From Microbacterium sp. Root553 (GTDB lineage: Bacteria; Actinomycetota; Actinomycetes; Actinomycetales; Microbacteriaceae): a stretch of 64,000 nucleotides of DNA. The notes below the pieces were generated by a model. That model searched no databases. It saw nothing but the letters and a program-made list of their open reading frames with translations, and was not told where the DNA came from. Below, in pieces: positions 56,209 to 64,000 of this stretch (within the stretch, counting starts at the first letter, position 1; each line of letters opens with the position of its first letter). Position numbers and translations under genes: made by a program. Where the stretch lies: the NCBI RefSeq assembly GCF_001426995.1, contig NZ_LMFY01000002.1:80846-144845 (forward strand), given 5' to 3'.

Positions 56209-56606
56209 TGCCGTTCGCCGTCGGAGACGTCGTCGCAGAGCGCACCGTCCACCTCACCCGCGAGTCCCTCGTCCGTTATGCCGGCGCCTCCGGAGACTTC
56301 AACCCGATCCACTACCGCGACGACATCGCCGCCTCGGTCGGGCTCCCCGGCGTCCTCGCCCACGGCATGCTCACGATGGGCATCGCCTCGTCCGTGGTCG
56401 TCGCCGCGCTCGAGCCCGGCACCGAGATCCTCGACTACGGAGTGCGCTTCACCAAACCCGTCGTCGTCGATCCGGCCGAGGGTGCCGACCTGCACGTTGT
56501 GGCCACGGTGGGTGCGGTCGACGAGTCCTCGACCCGCATCGACCTCAAGGTCACGTTCGACGAGACCACCGTGCTGGTCAAGGCGCAGCTGCGCGTCGCC
56601 TCCTGA
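56208..56606 (+). CDS. MaoC family (R)-hydratase/dehydratase, catalytic subunit (HadB type)
   Basis: 132 residues from ATG 56208. Hotdog fold with the catalytic Asp and His of the hydratase 2 motif in YAGASGDFNPIHYRDD (about residues 25-40), followed by LAHGMLTMG. Together with the upstream subunit it should form a heterodimeric (R)-specific dehydratase. One-base overlaps with both neighbours indicate coupled translation. Confidence 0.9.
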   Translation: MPFAVGDVVAERTVHLTRESLVRYAGASGDFNPIHYRDDIAASVGLPGVLAHGMLTMGIASSVVVAALEPGTEILDYGVRFTKPVVVDPAEGADLHVVATVGAVDESSTRIDLKVTFDETTVLVKAQLRVAS

Positions 56607-57751
56607 TGGGCGACGGCGTGGTGCGTGAGCGGGAGCCCCTGGCGCTCTCGACCCTGACGACCCTGCGCACCGGAGGCGCGCCGGAGCGGATGCTGGAGGC
56701 TGCGACGACCGACGAGCTCGTCGCGGCGCTGCGAGACGTGTGGTCGCGCGGCGATGATTGGTTCGTCCTCGGCGGCGGCTCCAATCTCTTCATCGGCGAC
56801 GAGCCGTTCGAGGGCACCGTCATCCGCATCCTCACTCAGGGCATCGAGGAGCTCCCGTCGCCGCACGCCGGACGCATCCGGCTGCGTGTGCAGGCCGGGC
56901 ACGGCTGGGACGCCCTGGTCGCCTACGCGGTCGAGCACGGCTATGCGGGCCTCGAGGCCATGAGCGGCATCCCCGGCACGGTGGGCGCATCGCCGGTGCA
57001 GAACATCGGCGCATACGGACAGGAGATCCAGGAGACGCTGGTCGAGGTCGAACTGATCGACGAGGCGACGGGCGAGATCTCCGTGGTTCCCGCGTCCGAA
57101 CTCGGGCTCGGATTCCGCACCTCCGTCCTCAAGCATCACTACGGGGGAGTGTCGCTGCGTCGCGCCGTCATCCTCTCGGTGACCGTCGATCTCGTGGTCG
57201 CCCAAGAGCGGGTCGTGCAGGGCGCGCAGCTGCGCCGGGCGCTGGGGCTGGATTCCGACGCGCCCGTGCCGCTGACCTGGGTGCGCGAGCGCATCCTCGC
57301 CACCCGCGCATCCAAGGGGATGCTGCTCGACGATGCCGACCCCGACACGCACGGCGTCGGCTCGTTCTTCCAGAATGCGATCGTGCCCGAGGCGGTGGCG
57401 CGCGCGCTGCCCCCCGAGTGCCCGCGGTGGCCGGTGACGCCCGATCTCGACACGGTGACGGTGATCCCGCTCGCGCTGTACGACGGGTACGTTCCGCCGG
57501 TCAAGCCCGAGGCTCCCGACGTCAAGGTGAGCGCCGCGTGGCTGATCGAGCAGGCAGGCATCCGCAAGGGCTTCGCGCTGCCGAGGTCGCGGGCCTCCGT
57601 GTCGACCAAGCATGCGCTCGCCCTCACCAACCGGGGCGGTGCGACAGCCGCCGAGGTGTCGGAGCTCGCACGGTTCATCCAGAGCCGGGTGCACGCGGAG
57701 TTCGGGCTCGTGCTGCAGCCCGAACCGGTGCTGCTCGGCGTGGAACTGTAG
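56606..57751 (+). CDS. murB: UDP-N-acetylenolpyruvoylglucosamine reductase
   Basis: 381 residues from ATG 56606, overlapping the MaoC stop. It reduces the enolpyruvyl ether to UDP-MurNAc in peptidoglycan synthesis, using FAD and NADPH. The FAD-binding line LGGGSNLFIGDE, the GYAGLEAMSGIPGTVGASPVQNIGAYG tract and the C-terminal SAAWLIEQAGIRKGF with the conserved Glu are present. The Ser acting as proton donor in MurB is expected in VGSFFQNAI. Slightly longer than E. coli MurB. Confidence 0.97.
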   Translation: MGDGVVREREPLALSTLTTLRTGGAPERMLEAATTDELVAALRDVWSRGDDWFVLGGGSNLFIGDEPFEGTVIRILTQGIEELPSPHAGRIRLRVQAGHGWDALVAYAVEHGYAGLEAMSGIPGTVGASPVQNIGAYGQEIQETLVEVELIDEATGEISVVPASELGLGFRTSVLKHHYGGVSLRRAVILSVTVDLVVAQERVVQGAQLRRALGLDSDAPVPLTWVRERILATRASKGMLLDDADPDTHGVGSFFQNAIVPEAVARALPPECPRWPVTPDLDTVTVIPLALYDGYVPPVKPEAPDVKVSAAWLIEQAGIRKGFALPRSRASVSTKHALALTNRGGATAAEVSELARFIQSRVHAEFGLVLQPEPVLLGVEL

Positions 57752-57814
57752 TCACGCCCGGCCGGCCGCGACCGATCGACTGACAACGTCGACGGTTCGC
57801 CGTACACTCGCGGC

Positions 57815-58216
57815 ATGAGCGGACTGATCCCGTACCTGATGTTCCCCGGCAACGCCGCTGAGGCGTTGGAGCACTACCGCGCCGTCTTCGGCGGGGAGCT
57901 GCAGCTCGTCGACTATGCGCAGGCGGGTCGCCACGACGGCCCGGGAGACGCGGTCGCGCACGGGCAGCTGTCCGGCCCGGTCGAGGTGGCCGGGGCCGAT
58001 GCCGGGGCCGACGACGACGCCGTGCAGATGAGCGGGATGTTCCTCTCGCTGCTCGGCACCGCCGACGCGTCGACACTCACCGGCTGGTTCGACCGCCTGT
58101 CGAACGGCGGCCGCGTCATCGACCCGTTGCAGAAGAGACCCTGGGGTGACTACGACGGCACGCTCGTCGACCGGTACGGCATCCGCTGGCTCATCGGATT
58201 CCGCGACGAGGACTGA
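57815..58216 (+). CDS. VOC family protein (PhnB/glyoxalase-like)
   Basis: 133 residues; ATG six bases after TACACT (57803-57808), so probably leaderless. The vicinal oxygen chelate fold opens GLIPYLMFPGNAAEALEHYRAVFGGEL and closes with WGDYDGTLVDRYGIRWLIGF, as in PhnB-like proteins. These often lack a full metal site and have no settled role. It converges on the aminotransferase gene. Confidence 0.85.
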   Translation: MSGLIPYLMFPGNAAEALEHYRAVFGGELQLVDYAQAGRHDGPGDAVAHGQLSGPVEVAGADAGADDDAVQMSGMFLSLLGTADASTLTGWFDRLSNGGRVIDPLQKRPWGDYDGTLVDRYGIRWLIGFRDED

Positions 58217-58241
58217 TCTCGGTGCCGCGCGGCCGCCGGCG

Positions 58242-59441
58242 TCAGGAGAACAGCCGCTGCAGGCGCTGCACGCCTTCGAGGAGCTGGTCGTCACCGAGCG
58301 CGTACGACATGCGGATGTACCCCGACGGGCCGAAGGCCTCGCCCGGGACCACGGCGACCTCGGCCTGCTCGAGGATGAGGTCGGCGAGCTCGAGCGACGT
58401 GGTCGGCGTCACGCCGCCCCAGGTGCGGCCGAGAAGGCCCTGCACGTCGGGGTAGACGTAGAAGGCGCCCAGGGGGTTCGGCACGACGAGGCCCTCGATC
58501 TTCGACAGCTCCGAGACGATCAGGCGGCGACGGCGGTCGAACGCCTCGCGGAACTGCTCGGCCTCGGTCTGCGGTCCGTTGAGGGCCGCGATGGCCGCCT
58601 TCTGGGCGACGTTGTTCACGTTGCTCGTCAGGTGCGACTGCAGGTTGCCGGCGATCTTGATGGCGTCGGCGGGGCCGACCATCCAGCCCACGCGCCAGCC
58701 GGTCATCGCATACGTCTTCGCGACGCCGTTGACGAGGATCGTCTGGCCGGCGACCTCGGGCACGGCCTCGACGACCGAGGTCGCCGTGACGCCCTCGTAG
58801 GTCAGGTTCTGGTAGATCTCGTCGCTGATGATCCAGATGCCGTGCTCGAGCGCCCACTCGCCGATCGCCCTGGTCTCCTCGGCGGTGTAGACCGATCCCG
58901 TGGGGTTCGACGGTGAGACGAACACGAGGGCGGTGGTGCGCGCGGTGCGCGCGGCCTCGAGCTGCTCGACGGTGACCTTGTACTCCTGGTCGGCGCCGGC
59001 GAACACCTCGACCGGGGTGCCGTCGGCGAGGCGGATGGCCTCGGGGTAGGTGGTCCAGTACGGCGCAGGCAGCAGCACCTCGTCGCCGGGGTTCACGACC
59101 GCCTGGAATGCCTGGTAGACGGACTGCTTGCCGCCGTTGGTCACGATGACCTGGCTCGGCGAGACCTCGAGGCCGGAGTCGCGCAGCGTCTTCGCAGCGA
59201 TCGCCTCGCGGAGCGCGGGCAGGCCGGGAGCCGGGGTGTACCGGTAGCTCGCCGGGTCGGCGAGGGCCTCGGCCGCGGCGTCGACGATGAACTGCGGGGT
59301 CGCGAAGTCGGGCTCGCCCGCCGCGTAGGAGATGATCGCCTTGCCGTCGGCCTTGAGGGCCTTGGCCTTGGCGTCGACCTTGAGGGTCGCCGATTCGGCG
59401 ATGGCGGACAGCTTGCGGGAGAGAGGAGCGCGTTCGGTCAC
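58242..59441 (-). CDS. PLP-dependent class I/II aminotransferase, aspartate aminotransferase type
   Basis: 399 residues from a GTG at 59441; on this strand TACGCT ends seven bases upstream, so a leaderless message is likely. The Ib-subgroup pattern is clear: [13 protein letters not shown] near residue 37, the cofactor-binding [10 protein letters not shown] region, the Lys that binds PLP in [13 protein letters not shown] and the conserved Arg near the C-terminus ([10 protein letters not shown]). It probably interconverts aspartate or another amino acid with its 2-oxo acid. Confidence 0.93.
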   Translation of the reverse strand: MTERAPLSRKLSAIAESATLKVDAKAKALKADGKAIISYAAGEPDFATPQFIVDAAAEALADPASYRYTPAPGLPALREAIAAKTLRDSGLEVSPSQVIVTNGGKQSVYQAFQAVVNPGDEVLLPAPYWTTYPEAIRLADGTPVEVFAGADQEYKVTVEQLEAARTARTTALVFVSPSNPTGSVYTAEETRAIGEWALEHGIWIISDEIYQNLTYEGVTATSVVEAVPEVAGQTILVNGVAKTYAMTGWRVGWMVGPADAIKIAGNLQSHLTSNVNNVAQKAAIAALNGPQTEAEQFREAFDRRRRLIVSELSKIEGLVVPNPLGAFYVYPDVQGLLGRTWGGVTPTTSLELADLILEQAEVAVVPGEAFGPSGYIRMSYALGDDQLLEGVQRLQRLFS

Positions 59442-59546
59442 GACTACGAGCGTACTCGGATGAGCCGTCGCGCCGCCGGGTGGGTCGTCATCAAGAATCC
59501 GTGTTCTTGCGCGCCCCGCTCGGACGCGCGTTCCCGCGGGCGCCGC

Positions 59547-60641
59547 TCAGGCGGCTGTGAACCCGTGAGCTCGAGCGACGGCGTCCAGGGTGATGCGTCC
59601 GCCCTGCACGTTCAGGCCCCTCGCCAGCGAGGCGTCCGCGGAGGCTGCCACCTCCCAGCCCTTGCCGGCGATCGCCGAGACGTAGGGCAGGGTCGCGTTG
59701 GTCAGAGCGCGGGTCGCGGTCTCGGGCACGGCACCCGGCATGTTGGCGACGCAGTAGTAGATCGAGTCGTGCACCGCGAAGGTGGGGTCGTCGTGCGTGG
59801 TCGGGCGCGAGCCCTCGAAGCATCCGCCCTGATCGATCGCGATGTCGACGAGCACCGAGCCCGGCTTCATCGCCGCCACCATGTCGTCGGTGACGAGCTT
59901 GGGCGCCGCTGCGCCGGGGATCAGCACCGAGCCGATCACGAGGTCGGCGGTCGCCAGCTCCTCGGCGATGTCGTAACGGCTCGAGGCGCGGGTCTGCAGC
60001 GCGCCGCCGTAGCGGTGCTCGAGCTCGCGGAGCCGGGGGAGGGAGATGTCGATCACGGTGACCGTGGAGCCCAGTCCCAGCGCGTTCGCGGCGGCGTGCT
60101 CGCCGGCGACGCCTCCGCCGATCACGACCGTCTTGGCGCGGGGCGTGCCGGCGATGCCGCCCATCAGCACGCCGCGCCCTCCGGCGGAGCGCATCAGCGA
60201 GTACGACCCCATGGTCACGGAGAGCCGGCCGGCGATCTCGCTCATGGGCACGAGCAGCGGCAGGCTGCGGTCGGGCAGTTGCACGGTCTCGTAAGCGACG
60301 GCGGTGGTGCCCGCATCGACCAGCGCGGTCGTCAGGGCGCGGTCGGCGGCGAGGTGGAGATACGTGAAGAGCGTGAGGTCGGGACGCAGGAAGCCGTACT
60401 CCTGCGCGATGGGCTCCTTCACCTTGATCAGCAGGTCGGCCTCGCCCCAGGCCTCGTCCGCCGTCTCGACGATCTCGGCACCCGCGGCGCGGTAGGCCTC
60501 GTCGGAGATCCCCGACCCGACACCCGCCCCGGACTGCACCAGTACCCGATGGCCTTCGTGCACCAGACGGTCGGCGCCCGCGGGGGTGAGCGCGGTGCGG
60601 TTCTCGTTGTTCTTGACCTCGGTCGGTACGCCGATCTTCAT
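59547..60641 (-). CDS. ald: Alanine dehydrogenase
   Basis: 364 residues from ATG 60641 ([22 protein letters not shown]). It converts L-alanine to pyruvate and ammonia with NAD. The pyruvate-binding Arg in NRTALTP, the active His in [11 protein letters not shown], and the NAD fold from [16 protein letters not shown] are present. A GGAGGATCG ribosome-binding site precedes it. It is divergent from an Lrp/AsnC regulator gene, the arrangement of ald and aldR in other actinobacteria, so alanine-responsive control is likely. Confidence 0.97.
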   Translation of the reverse strand: MKIGVPTEVKNNENRTALTPAGADRLVHEGHRVLVQSGAGVGSGISDEAYRAAGAEIVETADEAWGEADLLIKVKEPIAQEYGFLRPDLTLFTYLHLAADRALTTALVDAGTTAVAYETVQLPDRSLPLLVPMSEIAGRLSVTMGSYSLMRSAGGRGVLMGGIAGTPRAKTVVIGGGVAGEHAAANALGLGSTVTVIDISLPRLRELEHRYGGALQTRASSRYDIAEELATADLVIGSVLIPGAAAPKLVTDDMVAAMKPGSVLVDIAIDQGGCFEGSRPTTHDDPTFAVHDSIYYCVANMPGAVPETATRALTNATLPYVSAIAGKGWEVAASADASLARGLNVQGGRITLDAVARAHGFTAA

Positions 60642-60715
60642 CGATCCTCCAGGTGCGGTGTGGGTGCATCCAGAATCGCAGAAACGTCGATTCAACGACA
60701 TAATCACTGAAGAAG

Positions 60716-60733
60716 ATTCGCATCGAGACGAAT
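60716..60733. promoter_or_regulatory. Operator-like inverted repeat between ald and the Lrp gene
   Basis: ATTCG (60716-60720) and CGAAT (60729-60733) are separated by eight bases in the AT-rich divergent region. A related partial site, ATTCA near 60690, lies toward ald. Lrp/AsnC proteins bind such arrays. The regulator's own CATAAT hexamer (60739-60744) follows directly. Confidence 0.5.
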
Positions 60734-60751
60734 TCCTGCATAATCGTTCGC

Positions 60752-61261
60752 ATGGAGACCTCTGCGGAGCCCCCGCGTCCGAACACTCTTCGGGCCCCCG
60801 CGCTCGACGCCGTCGATGCGCGCATCGTCACGCTGCTGAGCGCGGACGGGCGGATGACGAACGCCGAACTCGCCGGGCACCTCGGCGTCGCCCCCTCGAC
60901 GGCCCACTCGCGGTTGCGCGCACTGGTCGATCGAGGGGTGATCACCGGCTTCCACGCCAGTGTGGACGAGCGGATGCTGGGCGCCGGCCTGCAGGCCGTC
61001 ATCGGCGTCACGCTGCGACCGAGCGGACGGCGCGAGAGCATCGTGGAGTTCGCCGATCGGGTGCGGGTGCTCCCCCAGGTGATCCAGGTGTTCTTCCTCG
61101 GCGGGGATGACGACTTCCTGCTGCACATCGCTGTCGCCGATTCCTCCGAGATGCGCGAGTTCGTGCTCGAGCACCTCTCGGCGCAGAGCAGCGTCGCATC
61201 CACGCGCACCAGCATCGTGTTCGACTACCACCGCAACTCCGTCGCCGCCTCGTTCCGCTGA
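60752..61261 (+). CDS. Lrp/AsnC family transcriptional regulator (AldR-like)
   Basis: 169 residues; ATG seven bases after CATAAT, so probably leaderless. N-terminal HTH (VDARIVTLLSADGRMTNAELAGHLGVAPSTAHSRL, about 17-55) and C-terminal RAM/ligand domain (about 75-160) with the HIAVADSSEMREFVLEHL line. Divergence from ald makes L-alanine the likely effector and ald the likely target. It may also repress itself. Confidence 0.93.
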   Translation: METSAEPPRPNTLRAPALDAVDARIVTLLSADGRMTNAELAGHLGVAPSTAHSRLRALVDRGVITGFHASVDERMLGAGLQAVIGVTLRPSGRRESIVEFADRVRVLPQVIQVFFLGGDDDFLLHIAVADSSEMREFVLEHLSAQSSVASTRTSIVFDYHRNSVAASFR

Positions 61262-61300
61262 GCCGGAGCATCGGAGCGAGGCCGGTGGCGACCGCCTCGG

Positions 61301-61735
61301 TCAGGAGCCGAACGCGGCGGGGAGGGCGCAGTAGTCGGCGAACCTACGGGTCGGATGCTCGGGATCGGTGACATCCACCAGGGCGGAGGCGATGGTGTGC
61401 GGCTGCTCGTCGCCCGCGAGCTGCCAGAGGGTGAAGTTCCACATGCCGCGAGCCTCGGGGCCGAGCAGCGCGGCGGGTCCCGAGACGATCAGGACGGTGC
61501 CCGCGGTGTCGTTCGCGCGGAACGGCGAGATGACGACGTCGCGCACTGCGGGGGAGTCGTCGTCGTCGCTGTGGACGCGCTCGACCGACTGCCCGGCGGC
61601 GGTGAGGGCGGCGGCGAGGTCGTCGGCGGTCCGGCGGGAGCGCCCGGCATCCGCACCGGCGACGGCCAGAAGTCGGGTGCCGCGGGGGTAGAGGTGCAGG
61701 AACTCCGCGGCGATGTCGGTCCAGACGTCGGTCAT
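61301..61735 (-). CDS. Hypothetical protein with a degenerate P-loop-like start
   Basis: 144 residues. The ATG lies six bases downstream of TAGCCT (complement of 61742-61747), supporting a leaderless start. The opening strand and loop TRLLAVAGADAGRSRRTADDLAAAL looks like a uridine-kinase-type nucleotide-binding start, but the GxxGxGK[S/T] Lys is missing. A second hydrophobic strand (TAGTVLIVSGPAALLGP) would be at the Walker B position without the expected acidic pair. I take it as a possible non-catalytic relative of nucleoside kinases; the family is not certain. Confidence 0.7.
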   Translation of the reverse strand: MTDVWTDIAAEFLHLYPRGTRLLAVAGADAGRSRRTADDLAAALTAAGQSVERVHSDDDDSPAVRDVVISPFRANDTAGTVLIVSGPAALLGPEARGMWNFTLWQLAGDEQPHTIASALVDVTDPEHPTRRFADYCALPAAFGS

Positions 61736-61770
61736 GTCCTCAGGCTACGCCCGCGTGGACGACTGAGGTC

Positions 61771-62148
61771 TCAGCCGTAGATCAGGATGAAGGTGACGAA
61801 GGACAGTACGTGCAGGACGATGCCGAAAGACGCGAGGGTGCGGACGCCGGTGCACTGCGGGATACCGATGGTCAGCAGCAGCGCGAGCACGCCCACCAGG
61901 CTCCAGATCCAGGAGGTCCAGACGAAGAGCACCGGGAGGAAGAGCGCGTAGCCGCCGCCGGCGAGGAGCGCGAAGACGACAAGCAGCAGCGCGAGGATCC
62001 AGGTCCCGAATGAGAGCCAGGCGGTCACCGATGCGCCGATGTACCGTCCTCCCCGCGGCGGCGCGTGCGGCGTGGGCACCGGAAGGCGCGTCGCCGGGGG
62101 TGGAGCGAACGGCGAGGAGGCGGGCCGGGACTCGGAGGCGTCGCTCAT
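61771..62148 (-). CDS. Small membrane protein with Pro-rich N-terminus
   Basis: 125 residues from ATG 62148; the reverse complement of 62155-62160 gives CACGCT six bases upstream, which favours this start over an in-frame ATG 39 bases earlier. A Pro/Ala-rich cytoplasmic N-terminus (about 1-35) is followed by three membrane helices at about 39-63, 66-90 and 97-122. No motif reveals a function. Confidence 0.75.
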   Translation of the reverse strand: MSDASESRPASSPFAPPPATRLPVPTPHAPPRGGRYIGASVTAWLSFGTWILALLLVVFALLAGGGYALFLPVLFVWTSWIWSLVGVLALLLTIGIPQCTGVRTLASFGIVLHVLSFVTFILIYG

Positions 62149-62268
62149 CGACACAGCGTGGCACAGCGGGCATACGGATGCCGGCATGAATCGCCCGCAT
62201 CCGCTCCCGTCGCGCCTTGCGTCTCGCGGCTGAACCGGTCGACGCGGAGGCGCGACGGGAGGGCGGTG

Positions 62269-63921
62269 TCAGTCCTCGACCAGGAACCGCGAGTAGGCGC
62301 CGAGGGTGAGGAACGCGGGGAAGTCCTCCTTCAGCGCGACGTCGCGGAACACCGACGCCGCATCGTCGAAGCGGTCGCCGTCGGTGCGGTCGACCGTGTC
62401 GAGCACGTCGCCGATCAGGCCCTCCACGTACTCGGCCGTGATCGGCGTGCCGTCCTCGGTCGTGCGGTCCTGGTGAATCCACTGCCACACCTGCGAGCGG
62501 CTGATCTCGGCGGTCGCCGCGTCCTCCATCAGGTTGTCGATGGCCACGGCGCCGAGGCCGCGCAACCACGCTTCGAGGTATCGGATCGCCACCGAGACGT
62601 TGTCGCGCACGCCCTGACCGGTGATCGGCCGTCCGATGTGCAGATCGAGCAGCTGCGCCGCCGTCACCGAGACCTCGGGGCGCGAGCGGTCGATCTGGTT
62701 CGTCCCGTCGCCGAGCACGGCATCGAATTCGGCCTGAGCGGTCGGGATCAGGTCGGGGTGCGCCACCCAGGTGCCGTCGAAGCCGTCCCCGGCCTCGCGG
62801 CGCTTGTCGGCCGTGACCTTCTCGATCGCCCGAGCCGTCACCTCGGGGTCGCGCCGGTTGGGGATGAAGGCGCTCATGCCGCCGATCGCGTAGGCGCCCC
62901 GCTTGTGGCAGGTCTGCACGAGCAGTTCGGTGTAGGCCCGCATGAAGGGCACCGTCATCGTGACCTCGCTGCGGTCGGGGAGCACGAAGCGGGCGCCGCG
63001 ACCACGGTAGTTCTTGATGATCGAGAAGATGTAGTCCCAGCGACCCGCGTTCAACCCCGCGCAGTGATCGCGCAGTTCGTAGAGGATCTCGTCCATCTCG
63101 AACGCCGCGGGCAGCGTCTCGATGAGCACTGTCGCGCGGATGGTCCCGTGCGGGATCCCCACGTACTCCTCGCTGAACGAGAACACGTCGTCCCACAGCT
63201 TCGCCTCCTCGCTGGATTCCAGCTTCGCGAGGTAGAAGTACGGCCCGCGACCGTTCGCGATCAGCTCCTCCGCGTTGTGCAGGAAGTACAGACCGAAGTC
63301 GACGAGCGAGCCGGATGCCGCGGTGCGGCGCCCCGCGCGGTCGATGAACTGCAGGTGCTTCTCGGGGAGGTGCCAGCCGCGGGGACGCATCACGATCGTG
63401 GGCGTGCGCTCCGCGGTGACGCGGTACTCCTTGCCCTCCGGCGACGTGAACGACAGAGCGCCGCGGATGGCGTCGCGCAGCGAGAGCTGTCCCTCGATGA
63501 CGTTCCGCCAGGTGGGGCTCGTGGCGTCCTCCTGGTCGGCCAACCAGACTCGGGCTCCCGAGTTCAGGGCGTTGATCGTCATCTTCGGATCCGTCGGCCC
63601 GGTGATCTCGACGCGGCGGTCCTCGAGCCCGGGACCTGCTCCCGCCACCCGCCACGCGGCGTCGTCGCGGATGTGCCTGGTGTCGTCGCGGAACCGCGGG
63701 TCATGCCCGGTGCCGATCTCGAAGTGCCGTCGCAGGCGGTCGGCGAGCCGGTCGTGGCGGCGCGACGCGAAGCGGTGGTGCAGCTCGATGAGAAAGGCGA
63801 TGGCCTCGGGGGTGAGGATCTCGTCGTAGTGCTCTCGCAGCGGACCCGTCACGGTGATCGCGGGGCCCTGCTGGGTGGTCTGGATCGGAGCGGTGGTCGG
63901 GGGAGCGGTGGGAGTGGTCAT
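62269..63921 (-). CDS. aceB: Malate synthase A
   Basis: 550 residues from the ATG at 63921, which has AAGGA nine bases upstream; an in-frame ATG at 63939 lacks a ribosome-binding site. It condenses glyoxylate and acetyl-CoA to malate in the glyoxylate shunt. The signature KLWDDVFSFSEEYVG, the Arg/Glu/Asp Mg2+ and glyoxylate ligands in ATVLIETLPAAFEMDEILYEL, and the catalytic Asp in the C-terminal region mark isoform A. The first 25 residues are Thr/Pro-rich. No isocitrate lyase gene is within the window. Confidence 0.96.
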   Translation of the reverse strand: MTTPTAPPTTAPIQTTQQGPAITVTGPLREHYDEILTPEAIAFLIELHHRFASRRHDRLADRLRRHFEIGTGHDPRFRDDTRHIRDDAAWRVAGAGPGLEDRRVEITGPTDPKMTINALNSGARVWLADQEDATSPTWRNVIEGQLSLRDAIRGALSFTSPEGKEYRVTAERTPTIVMRPRGWHLPEKHLQFIDRAGRRTAASGSLVDFGLYFLHNAEELIANGRGPYFYLAKLESSEEAKLWDDVFSFSEEYVGIPHGTIRATVLIETLPAAFEMDEILYELRDHCAGLNAGRWDYIFSIIKNYRGRGARFVLPDRSEVTMTVPFMRAYTELLVQTCHKRGAYAIGGMSAFIPNRRDPEVTARAIEKVTADKRREAGDGFDGTWVAHPDLIPTAQAEFDAVLGDGTNQIDRSRPEVSVTAAQLLDLHIGRPITGQGVRDNVSVAIRYLEAWLRGLGAVAIDNLMEDAATAEISRSQVWQWIHQDRTTEDGTPITAEYVEGLIGDVLDTVDRTDGDRFDDAASVFRDVALKEDFPAFLTLGAYSRFLVED

Positions 63922-63955
63922 GGTCGTGGTCCTTTTCATCGGGTGGTCGCACTTC

Positions 63956-63989
63956 GGTTCCTGAGCGAGCGGAGCGAGACGAAGGGCGG
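63956..63989. repeat. Possible dispersed intergenic repeat
   Basis: The sequence around 63960-63986 (TTCCTGAGCGAGCGG, then AGCGAGACGAAG) resembles a short intergenic repeat that I recall from Microbacteriaceae genomes. It is internally repetitive in GAGCGAG units. Only one copy is visible here, so the call depends on memory and not on the window. Confidence 0.35.
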
Positions 63990-64000
63990 GGGAGGGCGGG

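Noticed and set aside
59492..59509. CAAGAA-N6-TTCTTG inverted repeat between the aminotransferase and ald genes
   Set aside because: A six-base stem without T-tract; position suits an ald terminator on the minus strand, but the evidence is thin.

Overview
The window is high-GC actinobacterial DNA. Protein sequences, GC-ending codons and gene content (SCO7613-type membrane protein, short-LID Adk, tailed ribosomal proteins, MaoC pair beside murB) point to Microbacteriaceae, most likely Microbacterium or a close relative. The genus is an inference from family resemblance and was not tested by a search. I see no tRNA, rRNA, transposase, integrase or CRISPR array.

Layout. 0-7.2 kb: small membrane and hypothetical proteins, then an overlapping trio of DUF2975 protein, Cro/CI-type regulator and a giant zinc-ribbon membrane protein, with a palindromic operator in front. 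7.2-11.8 kb: the str operon (rpsL, rpsG, fusA, tuf). 11.9-35.7 kb: a cell-surface region lying between tuf and rpsJ, which are near neighbours in many bacteria. It holds a VanZ-like protein, a clan GH-A glycosidase and an eight-gene exopolysaccharide operon (epimerase, two glycosyltransferases, Wzy-like polymerase, Wzx-like flippase, pyruvyl transferase, MBOAT/AlgX O-acetylation pair). It continues with a DUF4012 protein, the priming polyprenyl phosphotransferase, a lipoprotein, a Tat-type M23 protein, an Rv0909-like small protein and a 1923-residue secreted Ig/beta-helix/cutinase fusion. 35.8-36.2 kb: a gene-free stretch of stacked hairpins. 36.6-53.2 kb: the S10, spc and alpha ribosomal operons with secY, adk, map, a thioredoxin-fold protein, infA, rpmJ and rpoA. 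53.2-64 kb: metabolic genes (acyl-CoA ligase, TauE/SafE exporter, MaoC pair, murB, VOC protein, aminotransferase, alanine dehydrogenase with a divergent Lrp regulator, malate synthase).

How it works together. The surface region has the parts for a complete Wzx/Wzy-type polymer: priming onto undecaprenyl phosphate, chain extension, flipping, polymerisation, and pyruvyl and O-acetyl decoration. A membrane-anchored glycosidase, an M23 protein and a giant secreted esterase could process or bind the product. No Wzz/BY-kinase chain-length pair is present; DUF4012 is a candidate for a late step.

Two cross-cutting patterns stand out. First, thirteen non-ribosomal genes have a -10 hexamer ending six or seven bases before the start codon, as expected for leaderless mRNAs. 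Second, several ribosomal proteins (L15, L17, L29, S5, S3, L22) carry long charged or low-complexity tails.
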